Source: Tamlana sp. 2_MG-2023
Lineage (GTDB): Bacteria; Bacteroidota; Bacteroidia; Flavobacteriales; Flavobacteriaceae
NCBI RefSeq assembly: GCF_030548465.1
Contig: NZ_JAUOSF010000003.1
Span: forward strand, 186,001 to 250,000
Reading direction: 5' to 3'
DNA length: 64,000 nucleotides
Translations under genes and position numbers: made by a program
In this document: one piece after another, positions 45,661-53,885 of the stretch
Layout: every line of letters begins with the position of its first letter
Numbering within the stretch: position 1 is the stretch's first letter
Notes under the pieces: model-generated
What the model was told of the DNA's origin: nothing
What the model saw: only the letters and a program-made list of their open reading frames with translations
Database searches by the model: none

Positions 45661-45688
45661 AATAAAGTGTTTTTAACGTTCAACATAT

Positions 45689-45757
45689 CAAATATAGGAT
45701 TTAAATAAATATCATAAAACACTGATATTGACTGTTTTATGTGGTATTTTATCTGTT
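45689..45757 (-). promoter_or_regulatory. array promoter cassette A
   Basis: On the minus strand: AACAGATAA (45757-45749), TGTTTT, then 19 nt, then -7 box TATATTTG (45696-45689), 69 nt in total. The distal copy of the site is weak here. Confidence 0.7.
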
Positions 45758-45833
45758 ATTTTTGCGTTGCTAATTGGTTAGCTTATAATGATTAATAGCG
45801 GGTGTTTTTAAGAAATTGTTATGTGTTAGATAT

Positions 45834-45868
45834 AAAAAAAGGTGAACTTTTTTAAAAGCTCACCTTTT
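45834..45868 (-). terminator. terminator of array gene B
   Basis: AAAAAGGTGA/TCACCTTTTT imperfect hairpin with a T-run on the minus strand. Confidence 0.8.
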
Positions 45869-45905
45869 TGGCAAAAACTAAATAAGACATTAGTTCAATA
45901 TTATT

Positions 45906-46511
45906 CTAGATTGTTTTTTCGTATGCTCTATCTGCAGAATGAAGTACTACTTCATAGTTTCCTAAATTTAAGCGATCTAATTTGTAAGCTCTTTCGATTT
46001 TAGTCTCATCGCTAACTATTTCAGAAAGGATTAATTCTTTGTATCTATTTTCTTTGTTGGTAAAGTAGATGTCAATTTCTAAAGGCTCACCGTCAATAGC
46101 TAATTTGCTAATGTATAGGTGGTCGCCAACTACTCGAATAAATGGTTTGTAAACTACTTTTTCATTTTCTTTGTTGAAAAAAGCATTTCCAGAGCTTATT
46201 GAAAAAGGGATTTCTCTTATTTCAAGATCTTTATCTAACTCAAACATGTATTTTCCGTTTGGTAAAAACGTGAGGTCAAACTCTCTTGAGTAATTTCCTG
46301 TAACTTTAATTGTTTCCGAATAAAGTATAGCACCTTGATTGTCTTTAAGTGATAAAGAGCTACCTTCTCGAACACTACTTATTGTTAATGTTGTTTTTTT
46401 TGCAGCAACATCAATACTGTAAAATGAATTGTCGCTCGCGAAACTTACCATAGTAACAAATAAAGTTACTAATAAGAATCCTTTTCTTGAGTGTGTAAAT
46501 ATGTGTTTCAT
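45906..46511 (-). CDS. tandem-array secreted protein B
   Basis: 201 residues. Signal peptide (KGFLLVTLFVTMVSFASD) and the two-unit build of the family: LSLKDNQGAILYSE, FDLTFLPNGKYMFELDKDLEIREIPF, then ISKLAIDGEPLEIDIYF, LILSEIVSDETKIERAY, LDRLNLGNYEVVLHSADRAYEKTI. Close to C and D. Own promoter and terminator. Confidence 0.8.
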   Translation of the reverse strand: MKHIFTHSRKGFLLVTLFVTMVSFASDNSFYSIDVAAKKTTLTISSVREGSSLSLKDNQGAILYSETIKVTGNYSREFDLTFLPNGKYMFELDKDLEIREIPFSISSGNAFFNKENEKVVYKPFIRVVGDHLYISKLAIDGEPLEIDIYFTNKENRYKELILSEIVSDETKIERAYKLDRLNLGNYEVVLHSADRAYEKTI

Positions 46512-46538
46512 AATGTTTTATTTTATCATTTGATACTA

Positions 46539-46645
46539 CAAATTTATGATAGTTTTTATTGTTGTAAAACATTGGTATTGATTAGTTTGTGTGTTATTTT
46601 ATCTGTTATTAAACAGTTGTTTTAAGGTTAAGATAATATAACATA
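46539..46645 (-). promoter_or_regulatory. array promoter cassette B
   Basis: Minus strand: distal site TTATGTTATATTATCTT (46645-46627), proximal AACAGATAA (46607-46599), TGTTTT, 19-nt spacer, -7 box TAAATTTG (46546-46539). The remaining gap to gene C holds only the terminator of C. Confidence 0.75.
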
Positions 46646-46752
46646 AAACAAGGGTAATTTTGGTTTTATTCCAGGTTAATGACAATTAAAGAGCTGTTCT
46701 ATTTTATTTTTTTGAAGAAAGATATGATGAATTCTTGATGAAAGTTTTAAGC

Positions 46753-46790
46753 AAAAAAAAAGATGTTCCTTTTTTAAGAACACCTTTTTT
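46753..46790 (-). terminator. terminator of array gene C
   Basis: AAAAAAAGATGTTC...GAACACCTTTTTT hairpin with T-run on the minus strand. Confidence 0.75.
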
Positions 46791-46812
46791 CTAACTAAAC
46801 TAAACTAAGATC

Positions 46813-47418
46813 TTAGATATTTTTTTCATATTTTCTGTGAGCTGTATAAACTACTACTTGGTAATTTCCTTCTTTAAGTCCACTTAATTTGTATGCTTTT
46901 TCAATTTTTTCTTTATCAGATAATTTTTCTGAAACAACAACTTGAGAGTTGAAACTGTTTTTTCTAGTGTAAACAATTTCTATATCTAATGGCTCTCCAT
47001 CTAAAGCTAATTTACTGATGTAAAGCATGTCATTAGAAACTCTAATAAAAGGTTTGTAAACTGTTCTTTCTTTATATTTATTAAAACTAGCAATACCAGA
47101 ATTTATAGTGAAAGGGATTTCTTTAATTTCTAGATCTTTATCTACTTCAAACATATAATTTCCGTTAGATAAGAAAGCTAAATTGAATTCTCTTGTGTAT
47201 TTTCCTGTTGTTTTAATTGTTTCAGAACAAATAACTGTGCCAGCTGCATTTTTAAGAGAAAGTAAGCTACCTTCTTTAGCATAATCTAAAGTTAAAGTTG
47301 TTTTGTTTGCTTCAACTTTAATGCTGTAAAATGAATTTTCGTTTGCGAAACTTAACATAGTAGCAAATAAAGTTACCATTAAGAATCCTTTTCTTGTGTT
47401 TGTAAATATGTTGTTCAT
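46813..47418 (-). CDS. tandem-array secreted protein C
   Basis: 201 residues. Its first 27 residues (MNNIFTNTRKGFLMV...) are identical to those of protein D, pointing to recent duplication or conversion. Two beta units as in the rest of the family: LSLKNAAGTVICSE, FNLAFLSNGNYMFEVDKDLEIKEIPF, then ISKLALDGEPLDIEIVY and LSGLKEGNYQVVVYTAHRKYEKNI. Confidence 0.8.
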   Translation of the reverse strand: MNNIFTNTRKGFLMVTLFATMLSFANENSFYSIKVEANKTTLTLDYAKEGSLLSLKNAAGTVICSETIKTTGKYTREFNLAFLSNGNYMFEVDKDLEIKEIPFTINSGIASFNKYKERTVYKPFIRVSNDMLYISKLALDGEPLDIEIVYTRKNSFNSQVVVSEKLSDKEKIEKAYKLSGLKEGNYQVVVYTAHRKYEKNI

Positions 47419-47446
47419 AATATAAATATTTTCTGTTTTGATACTA

Positions 47447-47555
47447 CAAAGATAGGCTGCTTATAGGAGGTGCAAAACATGGAGATTGGCAGATTTATAT
47501 GCTAGATTATCTGTTATGTAAATGTTGTTTTTTCGTTAAGTTAATTTAGCATATA
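47447..47555 (-). promoter_or_regulatory. array promoter cassette C
   Basis: Minus strand: distal site TATATGCTAAATTAACTT (from 47555), proximal site whose reverse complement is TATATGCTAGATTATCTG (47498-47514), TGTTTT, 19 nt, -7 box TATCTTTG (47454-47447). This copy shows the inverted site pair best. Confidence 0.8.
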
Positions 47556-47666
47556 ATCAAGGTAATTCTGTTTGATTTTCATCCAGTTCGGCTTTTAAGG
47601 GTTAGAAGAACTTATTTACTTCTAGTTATTTTGGTACTGGAAAATTAGTATAGATACTACATATTC

Positions 47667-47702
47667 AAAAAAAAAGGCGATCTATTTAAGATCACCTTTT
47701 TT
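47667..47702 (-). terminator. terminator of array gene D
   Basis: AAAAAGGCGATCT/AGATCACCTTTTT imperfect hairpin with T-run. Confidence 0.8.
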
Positions 47703-47726
47703 AATTGTTCTTTTCTAAATTAAGAT

Positions 47727-48335
47727 TTAGATATTTTTTTCAAATCTTCTATCTGCAGCATGTAGTATTACTTGGTATTTACCTTGATTAAGATCTTCTA
47801 ATCTGTATACTTTTTCTATAGTGGCATCACCTTTTATGTTTTCAGAGATTACAAGTTCCGAATGAGATCTATTATTGTTTTTTGTAAAATAGATATCAAC
47901 TTTAAGATCCTCTCCATCCAGAGCTAATTTGCTAATGTAAACTAGATCACCAGACACTCTAATGAATGGTTTGTAAATTAGTTTTTCTTCATTTTTATTA
48001 AAGGTAACTACACCAGAATTTAATGTAAAAGGAATCTCTTTAATTTGAAGGTCTTTGTCAACTTCAAACTTATAGTCTCCATTTGGCAAAAATGATAAAT
48101 CAAATTCTCTTTTGTATCTTCCAGTAGCTTTAATGGTTTCAGAATAAAGTACCGATCCATTTAAATCTTTTATGGATAAAGCACTTCCTTCTTTAGCATA
48201 ATTTAAAGTTAAAGTCGTTTTGCTGGCTTCTACATTAATGTTGTAAAAGTCGTTTTCGTTTGCGAAACTTAACATGGTAGCAAATAAAGTTACCATTAAG
48301 AATCCTTTTCTTGTGTTTGTAAATATGTTATTCAT
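47727..48335 (-). CDS. tandem-array secreted protein D
   Basis: 202 residues. Signal peptide as in C. The duplication within the protein is clearest here: SETIKATGRYKREFDLSFL followed by NGDYKFEVDKDLQIKEI in unit one, against SENIKGDATIEKVYRLEDL and QGKYQVILHAADRRFEKNI in unit two. Own promoter and terminator. Confidence 0.8.
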   Translation of the reverse strand: MNNIFTNTRKGFLMVTLFATMLSFANENDFYNINVEASKTTLTLNYAKEGSALSIKDLNGSVLYSETIKATGRYKREFDLSFLPNGDYKFEVDKDLQIKEIPFTLNSGVVTFNKNEEKLIYKPFIRVSGDLVYISKLALDGEDLKVDIYFTKNNNRSHSELVISENIKGDATIEKVYRLEDLNQGKYQVILHAADRRFEKNI

Positions 48336-48364
48336 AATATATAAATTTTCTCTTTTTGATACTA

Positions 48365-48472
48365 CAAAGATATGTTAGTTGTAAGTCCTGCAAAACATTG
48401 GAATTGATGTATTTATATGTTAGATTATCAATCATATTGACACTAAGTTTATCTTGAGTTAATTTAGCATAA
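48365..48472 (-). promoter_or_regulatory. array promoter cassette D
   Basis: Minus strand: distal site TTATGCTAAATTAACTC, proximal ATTGATAATCTAACATATAA, TGTTTT, 19 nt, -7 box TATCTTTG (48372-48365). Confidence 0.75.
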
Positions 48473-48577
48473 TAGACAGTTAATAGAGTATGTTTTATGT
48501 TGTTTAAGCTATTTTAAATTGATTTTGATGTTGTAATGAAAAATCAATTTTTAGTAAACATCAGGTACGTATAATTC

Positions 48578-48615
48578 AAAAACGGAACACTTATATTTAA
48601 GTGTCCCGTTTTTAT
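48578..48615 (-). terminator. terminator of array gene E
   Basis: AAAACGG(A)ACACTTA/TAAGTGTCCCGTTTTT hairpin with T-run. Confidence 0.75.
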
Positions 48616-48634
48616 TTAATAAATATGAGAGAGA

Positions 48635-49093
48635 TTAGAATTTTTGTAAAGGGTGGCGATTAAATTTTTGTTCTTCTCGAAACAAGACCATATGCTTTTT
48701 ACCCTGATAAATATTTTTTACGTTGCAAAGGCTTTCAGCTTTGTTTTGTGCAAATGTTGATTTTATTTTTTTGAAAAATACCATTTCTGAAGCTACCTTA
48801 AAGGGGAGCTGTATGGTTTGCGAGTTTTCTATTTGTAAAAAATAATTACCGTTTTCTAAAAATGATAGGTCAACACCTTTAGAGTTAAATCGGGCTTTTT
48901 CATATAAAATATTTCCTTTGGAATCTTTTATGGAAATGAAACTTCCATCAGGAATATCATTTAGTGCCACGGTTGATTTTTTTATGGCATTAGTTATATT
49001 GTAATAAGCGGCTTTCTTTGCGAACCCAGATATACTGCTAAGTAAAACGGCTGCTAAGAATATTGTTTGTGAGAGACTAGCTATGTTTTTCAA
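48635..49093 (-). pseudogene. decaying tandem-array gene E
   Basis: 152 residues instead of about 200. Unit one is recognisable ([42 protein letters not shown]), but after residue 115 the second unit is replaced by unrelated basic sequence ending HPLQKF. The start is TTG where the others have ATG, in the same context (ATTTTGAAAAAC against ATTATGAAAAAC). The -7 box is TAAATTTA, not TTTG. Together these suggest loss of function, though a shorter functional variant is possible. Confidence 0.6.
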
Positions 49094-49111
49094 AATGAAG
49101 GATTTATGTTG

Positions 49112-49222
49112 TAAATTTAGCTGAGAAGTGAGCTTGCTAAAACATCTAAATTGGTAAGATTATATGCTAAATTACCACCGGATGATTATAGGAGACTATT
49201 GTTTAAATTAATATAACATATA
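49112..49222 (-). promoter_or_regulatory. array promoter cassette E, degraded
   Basis: Both sites (ATTATATGTTATATTAATTT and, inverted, TTATATGCTAAATTACC) and TGTTTT are kept with the same 19-nt spacing, but the -7 box ends in A and the AACAGAT part reads GGTGGTAA. Confidence 0.6.
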
Positions 49223-49370
49223 ATTTACATTGAATTTAAACGGTTTTCTTATATGAAGGTCCCTTTTTAAATTTATAAAAAAAGGCAAATTAGCAGAGGT
49301 TATAAGGGTTGTTTGTAGCTATAAAACAATGTACTCTAGGTGTGTGTGCTAGTTGAGGAAAATAGAAAGC

Positions 49371-49400
49371 AAAAAAAAGTGGGCCACCACAGCCCACTTT
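49371..49400 (-). terminator. terminator of array gene F
   Basis: AAAGTGGGC-CACCACA-GCCCACTTT perfect 9-bp stem followed by T-run on the minus strand. Confidence 0.85.
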
Positions 49401-49432
49401 ACCAACTAAACTAAACTAAATAAGACATTAAA

Positions 49433-50032
49433 CTAATTATTAATGAATTTCGTGTACTCCTTGTTATTAGAGTGTATTGTTATTTTGTAATTTCCTGTAT
49501 TCAATTTGTAAACCTTTTCGATTACTAATGCATCCTGTATTAATTCAGAGTGAATCATTTCGTATTCGCCTTCTGCAACTTCAGAAAATATATTGATAAT
49601 TGCAGTTTCATCATCAGAACAAAGTTTCGTTACATATAGTAAGTCTGCTTCGTGTTTAGTATGAGGTTTAAAATATGTTGATTCTTCAGCTTCATCAAAT
49701 TCAATTTCAGTAGTGTTTACTGTAAAAGGAATGGTGTTAACTTCTAAATCTTTATTAATTTCAAAAACATAATCTCCGTTTTCTAAACCTGTTAAATCAA
49801 ATCCTTTTGTATAAGTTCCAGTTGCTTCAACCGATTCTTTAAAAATGATGATCCCTTGGTTATCTTTAATAGAGACTAAATCGCCTTGTTTTACATCTTC
49901 TAGTGTTATAGACGTTTTTTTAGCGTCTCTCTTTACGATTACCTTATCATCTGCATTTGCGAAACCTAAAACCGTTGCTAGCATAGCTACCATCAGGATT
50001 CCTTTTTTAGTTAATGTAAGTACGTTTTTCAT
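49433..50032 (-). CDS. tandem-array secreted protein F
   Basis: 199 residues from ATG 50032 (MKNVLTLTKKGILMV); the longer frame to 50089 starts inside the promoter cassette. Signal peptide, then two units: VSIKDNQGIIIFKE, FDLTGLENGDYVFEINKDLEVNTIPF, then VTKLCSDDETAIINIF and LNTGNYKITIHSNNKEYTKFI. More acidic than B-D. It is the array member next to the AraC gene. Confidence 0.8.
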   Translation of the reverse strand: MKNVLTLTKKGILMVAMLATVLGFANADDKVIVKRDAKKTSITLEDVKQGDLVSIKDNQGIIIFKESVEATGTYTKGFDLTGLENGDYVFEINKDLEVNTIPFTVNTTEIEFDEAEESTYFKPHTKHEADLLYVTKLCSDDETAIINIFSEVAEGEYEMIHSELIQDALVIEKVYKLNTGNYKITIHSNNKEYTKFINN

Positions 50033-50060
50033 AATGAGTCGTTTATAACGTTCAACGGTA

Positions 50061-50168
50061 CAAAGATATGTGAGATCTAGAAGGTGCAAAACATCAATTT
50101 TGGCTTATTTATATGCTATTTTATCTGTTAACTATTTGTTAACTAAACATGAAGTTAATTTAACATAT
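50061..50168 (-). promoter_or_regulatory. array promoter cassette F, shared with the divergent AraC gene
   Basis: Minus strand: distal site TATATGTTAAATTAACTT (50168-50151), proximal AACAGATAAAATAGCATAT (from 50129), TGTTTT, 19 nt, -7 box TATCTTTG (50068-50061). The same sites lie 40-130 nt upstream of the AraC start, so the regulator may also control itself. Confidence 0.75.
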
Positions 50169-50209
50169 ATTTGAGTTAAATAAATATACAATGTATGCAT
50201 AATAAGTAT

Positions 50210-50217
50210 TAATTTTG
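50210..50217 (+). promoter_or_regulatory. possible -7 box of the array AraC gene
   Basis: TAATTTTG matches TAnnTTTG, 19 nt before the ATG at 50237. A second match, TATATTTG, is at 50166. Confidence 0.45.
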
Positions 50218-50236
50218 CTAATAAAACCCCTCTAAT

Positions 50237-51112
50237 ATGATTGCTAAGAAACCCACATTAAAGAAGCTAAGCCCAAGTTTTGGGAGCTCTATCTTGGTTA
50301 AACAGCATGTAGAACAGGTAGATAGGAATGGAGCCTTCTGGCATTTTCACCCAGAGTTGGAACTTATATATATAAATAAAGGACAAGGAAAGACACATAT
50401 AGGAAGTCATTTATCCTATTTTAACAACAGTCAATTAATATTAATAGGTTCTAATCTACCACATAATGGTTTTACAGATCGTTTAACTGCTAACGGAACA
50501 GAAACAACAATACAATTCAAGGCTAATTTTTTAGGAGACGATTTTCTTAACGTGCCTGAGATAGCAAATATTTCAGCATTATTTGAAAGAGCTAAAAAAG
50601 GCATTCGTTTTAAAGTTGAAACTAAAAAGAAGTTAGGGCCTAAAATTGAAAAGTTATATGAATATAAAGGACTAAAGCGCGTTATCAAGTTTTTAGAAAT
50701 TTTACATTATTTATCTAAAACAGATGATTACAATTTATTAAACGCTGATGGTCTGGCCTTTGAAGCCGAAGCGCAAGACAGTGCTAAAATTGGTGTGATC
50801 TTTAAGTATGTGAATAAAAACTTTACACACCACATTGCGTTGGATGAAATTGCAGATAAGGTGAGTATGACGGTTCCTGCCTTTTGTAGATACTTTAAGA
50901 AAGCAACTGGTAAAACATTTACTCAAATAGTAAATGAATACCGCGTGGTTCATGCTACTAAATTATTATCGGAGGAATTAGAAATGAGCATCGCCGATGT
51001 GTGTTTTGAATGCGGATTTAATAACTTCTCGCATTTTAATAAAACCTTTAACGATATTACTGGTAAAAGTGCATCGAGTTACCGTAAAGAAATTAAAAAG
51101 ATGATTAGTTAG
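50237..51112 (+). CDS. AraC-family regulator next to the tandem array
   Basis: 291 residues. N-terminal cupin-like sensor (FWHFHPELELIYINKGQG, about 36-53) and C-terminal double helix-turn-helix (about 195-288; HHIALDEIADKVSMTVPAFCRYFKK, SIADVCFECGFNNFSHFNKTF). It starts divergently from gene F and shares its control region. Control of the array is inferred from position and from the repeated sites. Confidence 0.9.
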   Translation: MIAKKPTLKKLSPSFGSSILVKQHVEQVDRNGAFWHFHPELELIYINKGQGKTHIGSHLSYFNNSQLILIGSNLPHNGFTDRLTANGTETTIQFKANFLGDDFLNVPEIANISALFERAKKGIRFKVETKKKLGPKIEKLYEYKGLKRVIKFLEILHYLSKTDDYNLLNADGLAFEAEAQDSAKIGVIFKYVNKNFTHHIALDEIADKVSMTVPAFCRYFKKATGKTFTQIVNEYRVVHATKLLSEELEMSIADVCFECGFNNFSHFNKTFNDITGKSASSYRKEIKKMIS

Positions 51113-51114
51113 GC

Positions 51115-51771
51115 TTATTTACTGCCTTCCCATTCATTATAAAACTGCTCTAGAAAGCTCAACATATAATTGTGACGTTCTAGGGCAATTTTTTTGCCTG
51201 TTTCCGTGTTCATGCGGTCTTTTAATAGGAGAAGCTTTTCATAAAAGTGATTGATGGTAGGCGCGTTTGAGCTTTTATACGCTTCTTTTGTCATATTAAG
51301 ATTGGGTTTAATCTCAGGATTGTAAAGCGCTCTGTTTTTAAAACCACCATAATTAAAACACCTCGCAATGCCTATAGCGCCAATAGCATCTAAACGATCG
51401 GCGTCTTGTACAATATCTAATTCAAGCGATTTAAATTTCTGTGTTTCGTTACCACCTTTAAAAGATATGTGTTTAATAATGTTACACACATGTTCGATAA
51501 CCGAAGTTTCAATATGAAGTTGGGTTAAGAAAGCTGCAGCTTTTTTAGGGCCTACGGTTTCATCACCATTATGGAACTTACTATCGGCAATATCATGCAG
51601 TAAAGCACCTAAAGCGATAATAAAGGTATCGGCTTGTTCGGTTTTTGAAATTAACAAAGCATTTTTATAAACACGCTCTATATGAAACCAATCGTGTCCG
51701 CCTTCAGCGTCAGCTAAAGTGTCTTTTACAAAAGTGATGGTTTTATTAATAATGTCTTCGGAAGTATACAT
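51115..51771 (-). CDS. HD-domain phosphohydrolase
   Basis: 218 residues; metal motif residues in HDWFHIERVYKNA, LLHDIADSKFHNGDE and the Asp of VQDADRLDAIGAIG. Family members hydrolyse phosphate esters, often nucleotides; the substrate is unknown. Convergent with the AraC gene, 2 nt apart. Confidence 0.9.
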   Translation of the reverse strand: MYTSEDIINKTITFVKDTLADAEGGHDWFHIERVYKNALLISKTEQADTFIIALGALLHDIADSKFHNGDETVGPKKAAAFLTQLHIETSVIEHVCNIIKHISFKGGNETQKFKSLELDIVQDADRLDAIGAIGIARCFNYGGFKNRALYNPEIKPNLNMTKEAYKSSNAPTINHFYEKLLLLKDRMNTETGKKIALERHNYMLSFLEQFYNEWEGSK

Positions 51772-51834
51772 AAGCTGAAATAAAAAATTCCTTTCAGAAT
51801 AAACTGGAAGGAATTGATTGATATTTTAGATTGA

Positions 51835-51913
51835 TTTTGTCATTCAGAAGGAGGTACGACTGAAGAATCTTTTAATAATTGTTGAGATTCCTCGATTCCT
51901 CGGAATGACAAAA
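51835..51913. repeat. MITE-like element with 11-bp terminal inverted repeats
   Basis: TTTTGTCATTC (51835-51845) and GAATGACAAAA (51903-51913) are exact inverted copies. The inside holds GACTGAAGAATCT and GAGATTCCTCGATTCCTCGG. Same family as 2501 and 19781. Confidence 0.65.
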
Positions 51914-51919
51914 CTGTTT

Positions 51920-52921
51920 TTACTTAATAATAGCAGGTTCTACCCATTTAAATTGGAATGAGTTTTCAGGCACTTTCATACGGTCTGATAAACGGTACAT
52001 TCTCGAAGGTAGTTTCATTAAATAATCTCTAGCTTTTTCAGCTTCATCGTTTAATCCTGTGATTTTATCAATTTCCCAACGGTCAATTAATTTCTGAAGG
52101 ATATCCACATAATCGGTAGATGTATAAACCCCAATACGTTGTGCCGTATTTGAGAATTCTTCAAAAGCAGAACTTATTTTACCACCCGATTCTCTTAAAA
52201 AGTGTGCAGGCATGGTAATTTTTTGTTTCATCATATAATGAAAAGCCATCATCATCTGGCTTGGATCTACTTTAAAAATACGATCTACAAAATCTGAATA
52301 CGCATGATGGTGGCGCATTTCATCACCAGAAATAATTTTACACATTTTAGACAAACGCTTGTTCCCCATGTCTTTAGCTATTTTAGCTACACGATTATGA
52401 GAAATGTAGGTTGCTAATTCTTGGAAACTTGTGTAAACAAAGTTTTTATAAGGATCTCTATCGGTTCCAATATCAAAACCATCGGCAATTAAATGCTGTG
52501 TGGTTTTTTCAATTTCTTTCATGTTTACCCTTCCCGAAAGGTAAAGGTATTTGTTAAGTACATCACCATGTCTATTTTCTTCAGAAGTCCATTGGCGTAC
52601 CCATTTACCCCAGCCGTTTTCTTTACCATCCATTTGGTCTACACCCTCAACATCCATTAACCACGATTCGTAGGTAGGTAAAGCTTCTTCGGTAATCATA
52701 TCACCCACTAAAACTACCCAGAAGTCATATGGCAATTCTTTAGCAAGCTCTCTAATTTCTTTTACTTCTTCGAAAAACTTTTCATCTGTCGTTTCAGAAT
52801 TAGGTAAAAAATCTGTCGGTTGCCAAATAGAATCTATAGGAATTAAGTATTTTTCCATTAGGGCGTCAACGTCTTTTTCCAAAAACTTCATGACTTCTAA
52901 TCTTTTATTTTTCAATGACAT
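51920..52921 (-). CDS. acyl-ACP desaturase
   Basis: Soluble diiron enzyme that adds a double bond to acyl-ACP using O2. 333 residues; diiron ligand motifs EENRHGDVLNKY and DEMRHHHAYSDF. It starts 11 nt after the second PlsC gene on the same strand, so both act in membrane lipid synthesis. Confidence 0.93.
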   Translation of the reverse strand: MSLKNKRLEVMKFLEKDVDALMEKYLIPIDSIWQPTDFLPNSETTDEKFFEEVKEIRELAKELPYDFWVVLVGDMITEEALPTYESWLMDVEGVDQMDGKENGWGKWVRQWTSEENRHGDVLNKYLYLSGRVNMKEIEKTTQHLIADGFDIGTDRDPYKNFVYTSFQELATYISHNRVAKIAKDMGNKRLSKMCKIISGDEMRHHHAYSDFVDRIFKVDPSQMMMAFHYMMKQKITMPAHFLRESGGKISSAFEEFSNTAQRIGVYTSTDYVDILQKLIDRWEIDKITGLNDEAEKARDYLMKLPSRMYRLSDRMKVPENSFQFKWVEPAIIK

Positions 52922-52932
52922 GTGTTGTAATG

Positions 52933-53670
52933 TTATGGTTCGATACTGTTTGTGATAGTGGTTTCTATACTATCTAATAGGTCTTGTTTGTTTACAAAGG
53001 TACTAACTTTTAAAGGCTTATGCACAGTAAATGTGATATGAGTGCCTAAACCCATTGGGAAATTGCCGTATTTTAACATTTTCCATGAATTATTTATGGT
53101 AATTGGGACAACAACGGCCGATGGAATTTTTTTAAATAAAATTTCTAAACCTCTCGTTTGAAATGGTTTTGGTACGCCGTTTTTACTGCGAGTACCTTCA
53201 GGGAATATGACCGCGGCGCGTTTTGTGTTTTCTATATATTCGCCAAATTTCATTAAGGCAGGAAGGGATTGTCTGGGGTTTTTACGATCAATTAATGCAC
53301 CACCACCATGACGTAAATTATAAGATACGCTTGGTATCCCATGGCCTAATTCTATTTTACTTATAAATTTAGGATGGTGTTTACGCATGTACCAAGTAAT
53401 GGGGTAAATGTCGTGTAAACTTTGATGGTTTGATACAATGATAAGTGGTTGGTTGGTGTCAATATCATACGGATTGGTAAAGGTAAAACGCGTACCTAAA
53501 AGTCTTGCGCAACAGATTAATGAAAACTGCAGGCCATCAACAACTTTTTTATGCACGTTGTATCCAAAAATATTAAAGCTTAACCACTGTAATACGTGAA
53601 ATACGCATAGTGTAAGAAAGAATACTATAACATAAATGACGCTTATCGGATATGATAGAATTTTTTGCAT
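52933..53670 (-). CDS. 1-acyl-glycerol-3-phosphate acyltransferase (PlsC family)
   Basis: 245 residues: N-terminal membrane helix, NHQSLHD (HX4D), GGALIDRKNPRQS and FPEGTRSKNG. Paired with the desaturase in one operon. Second PlsC of the window. Confidence 0.93.
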   Translation of the reverse strand: MQKILSYPISVIYVIVFFLTLCVFHVLQWLSFNIFGYNVHKKVVDGLQFSLICCARLLGTRFTFTNPYDIDTNQPLIIVSNHQSLHDIYPITWYMRKHHPKFISKIELGHGIPSVSYNLRHGGGALIDRKNPRQSLPALMKFGEYIENTKRAAVIFPEGTRSKNGVPKPFQTRGLEILFKKIPSAVVVPITINNSWKMLKYGNFPMGLGTHITFTVHKPLKVSTFVNKQDLLDSIETTITNSIEP

Positions 53671-53780
53671 GGGTCAAAAATAAGTAAATCTTGGTTCTGT
53701 TTAAATGAAGCTTAAATTATTTTCGTTTTTGTGAATGAAAACAAAAGAGGTTGTACCTACTTCTAATGATAAACGGGCAT

Positions 53781-53812
53781 AAAAAAACCACGATCGTTTG
53801 AGTATCGTGGTT
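53781..53812 (-). terminator. terminator of the bacilliredoxin gene
   Basis: AACCACGAT/ATCGTGGTT perfect 9-bp stem with a T-run on the minus strand. Confidence 0.8.
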
Positions 53813-53885
53813 CTGATTGTATTTTTATTCTAATTGAAATGCAATCTGTTTATAACGATTGTATCAATCAACGAAAAATAATTTT

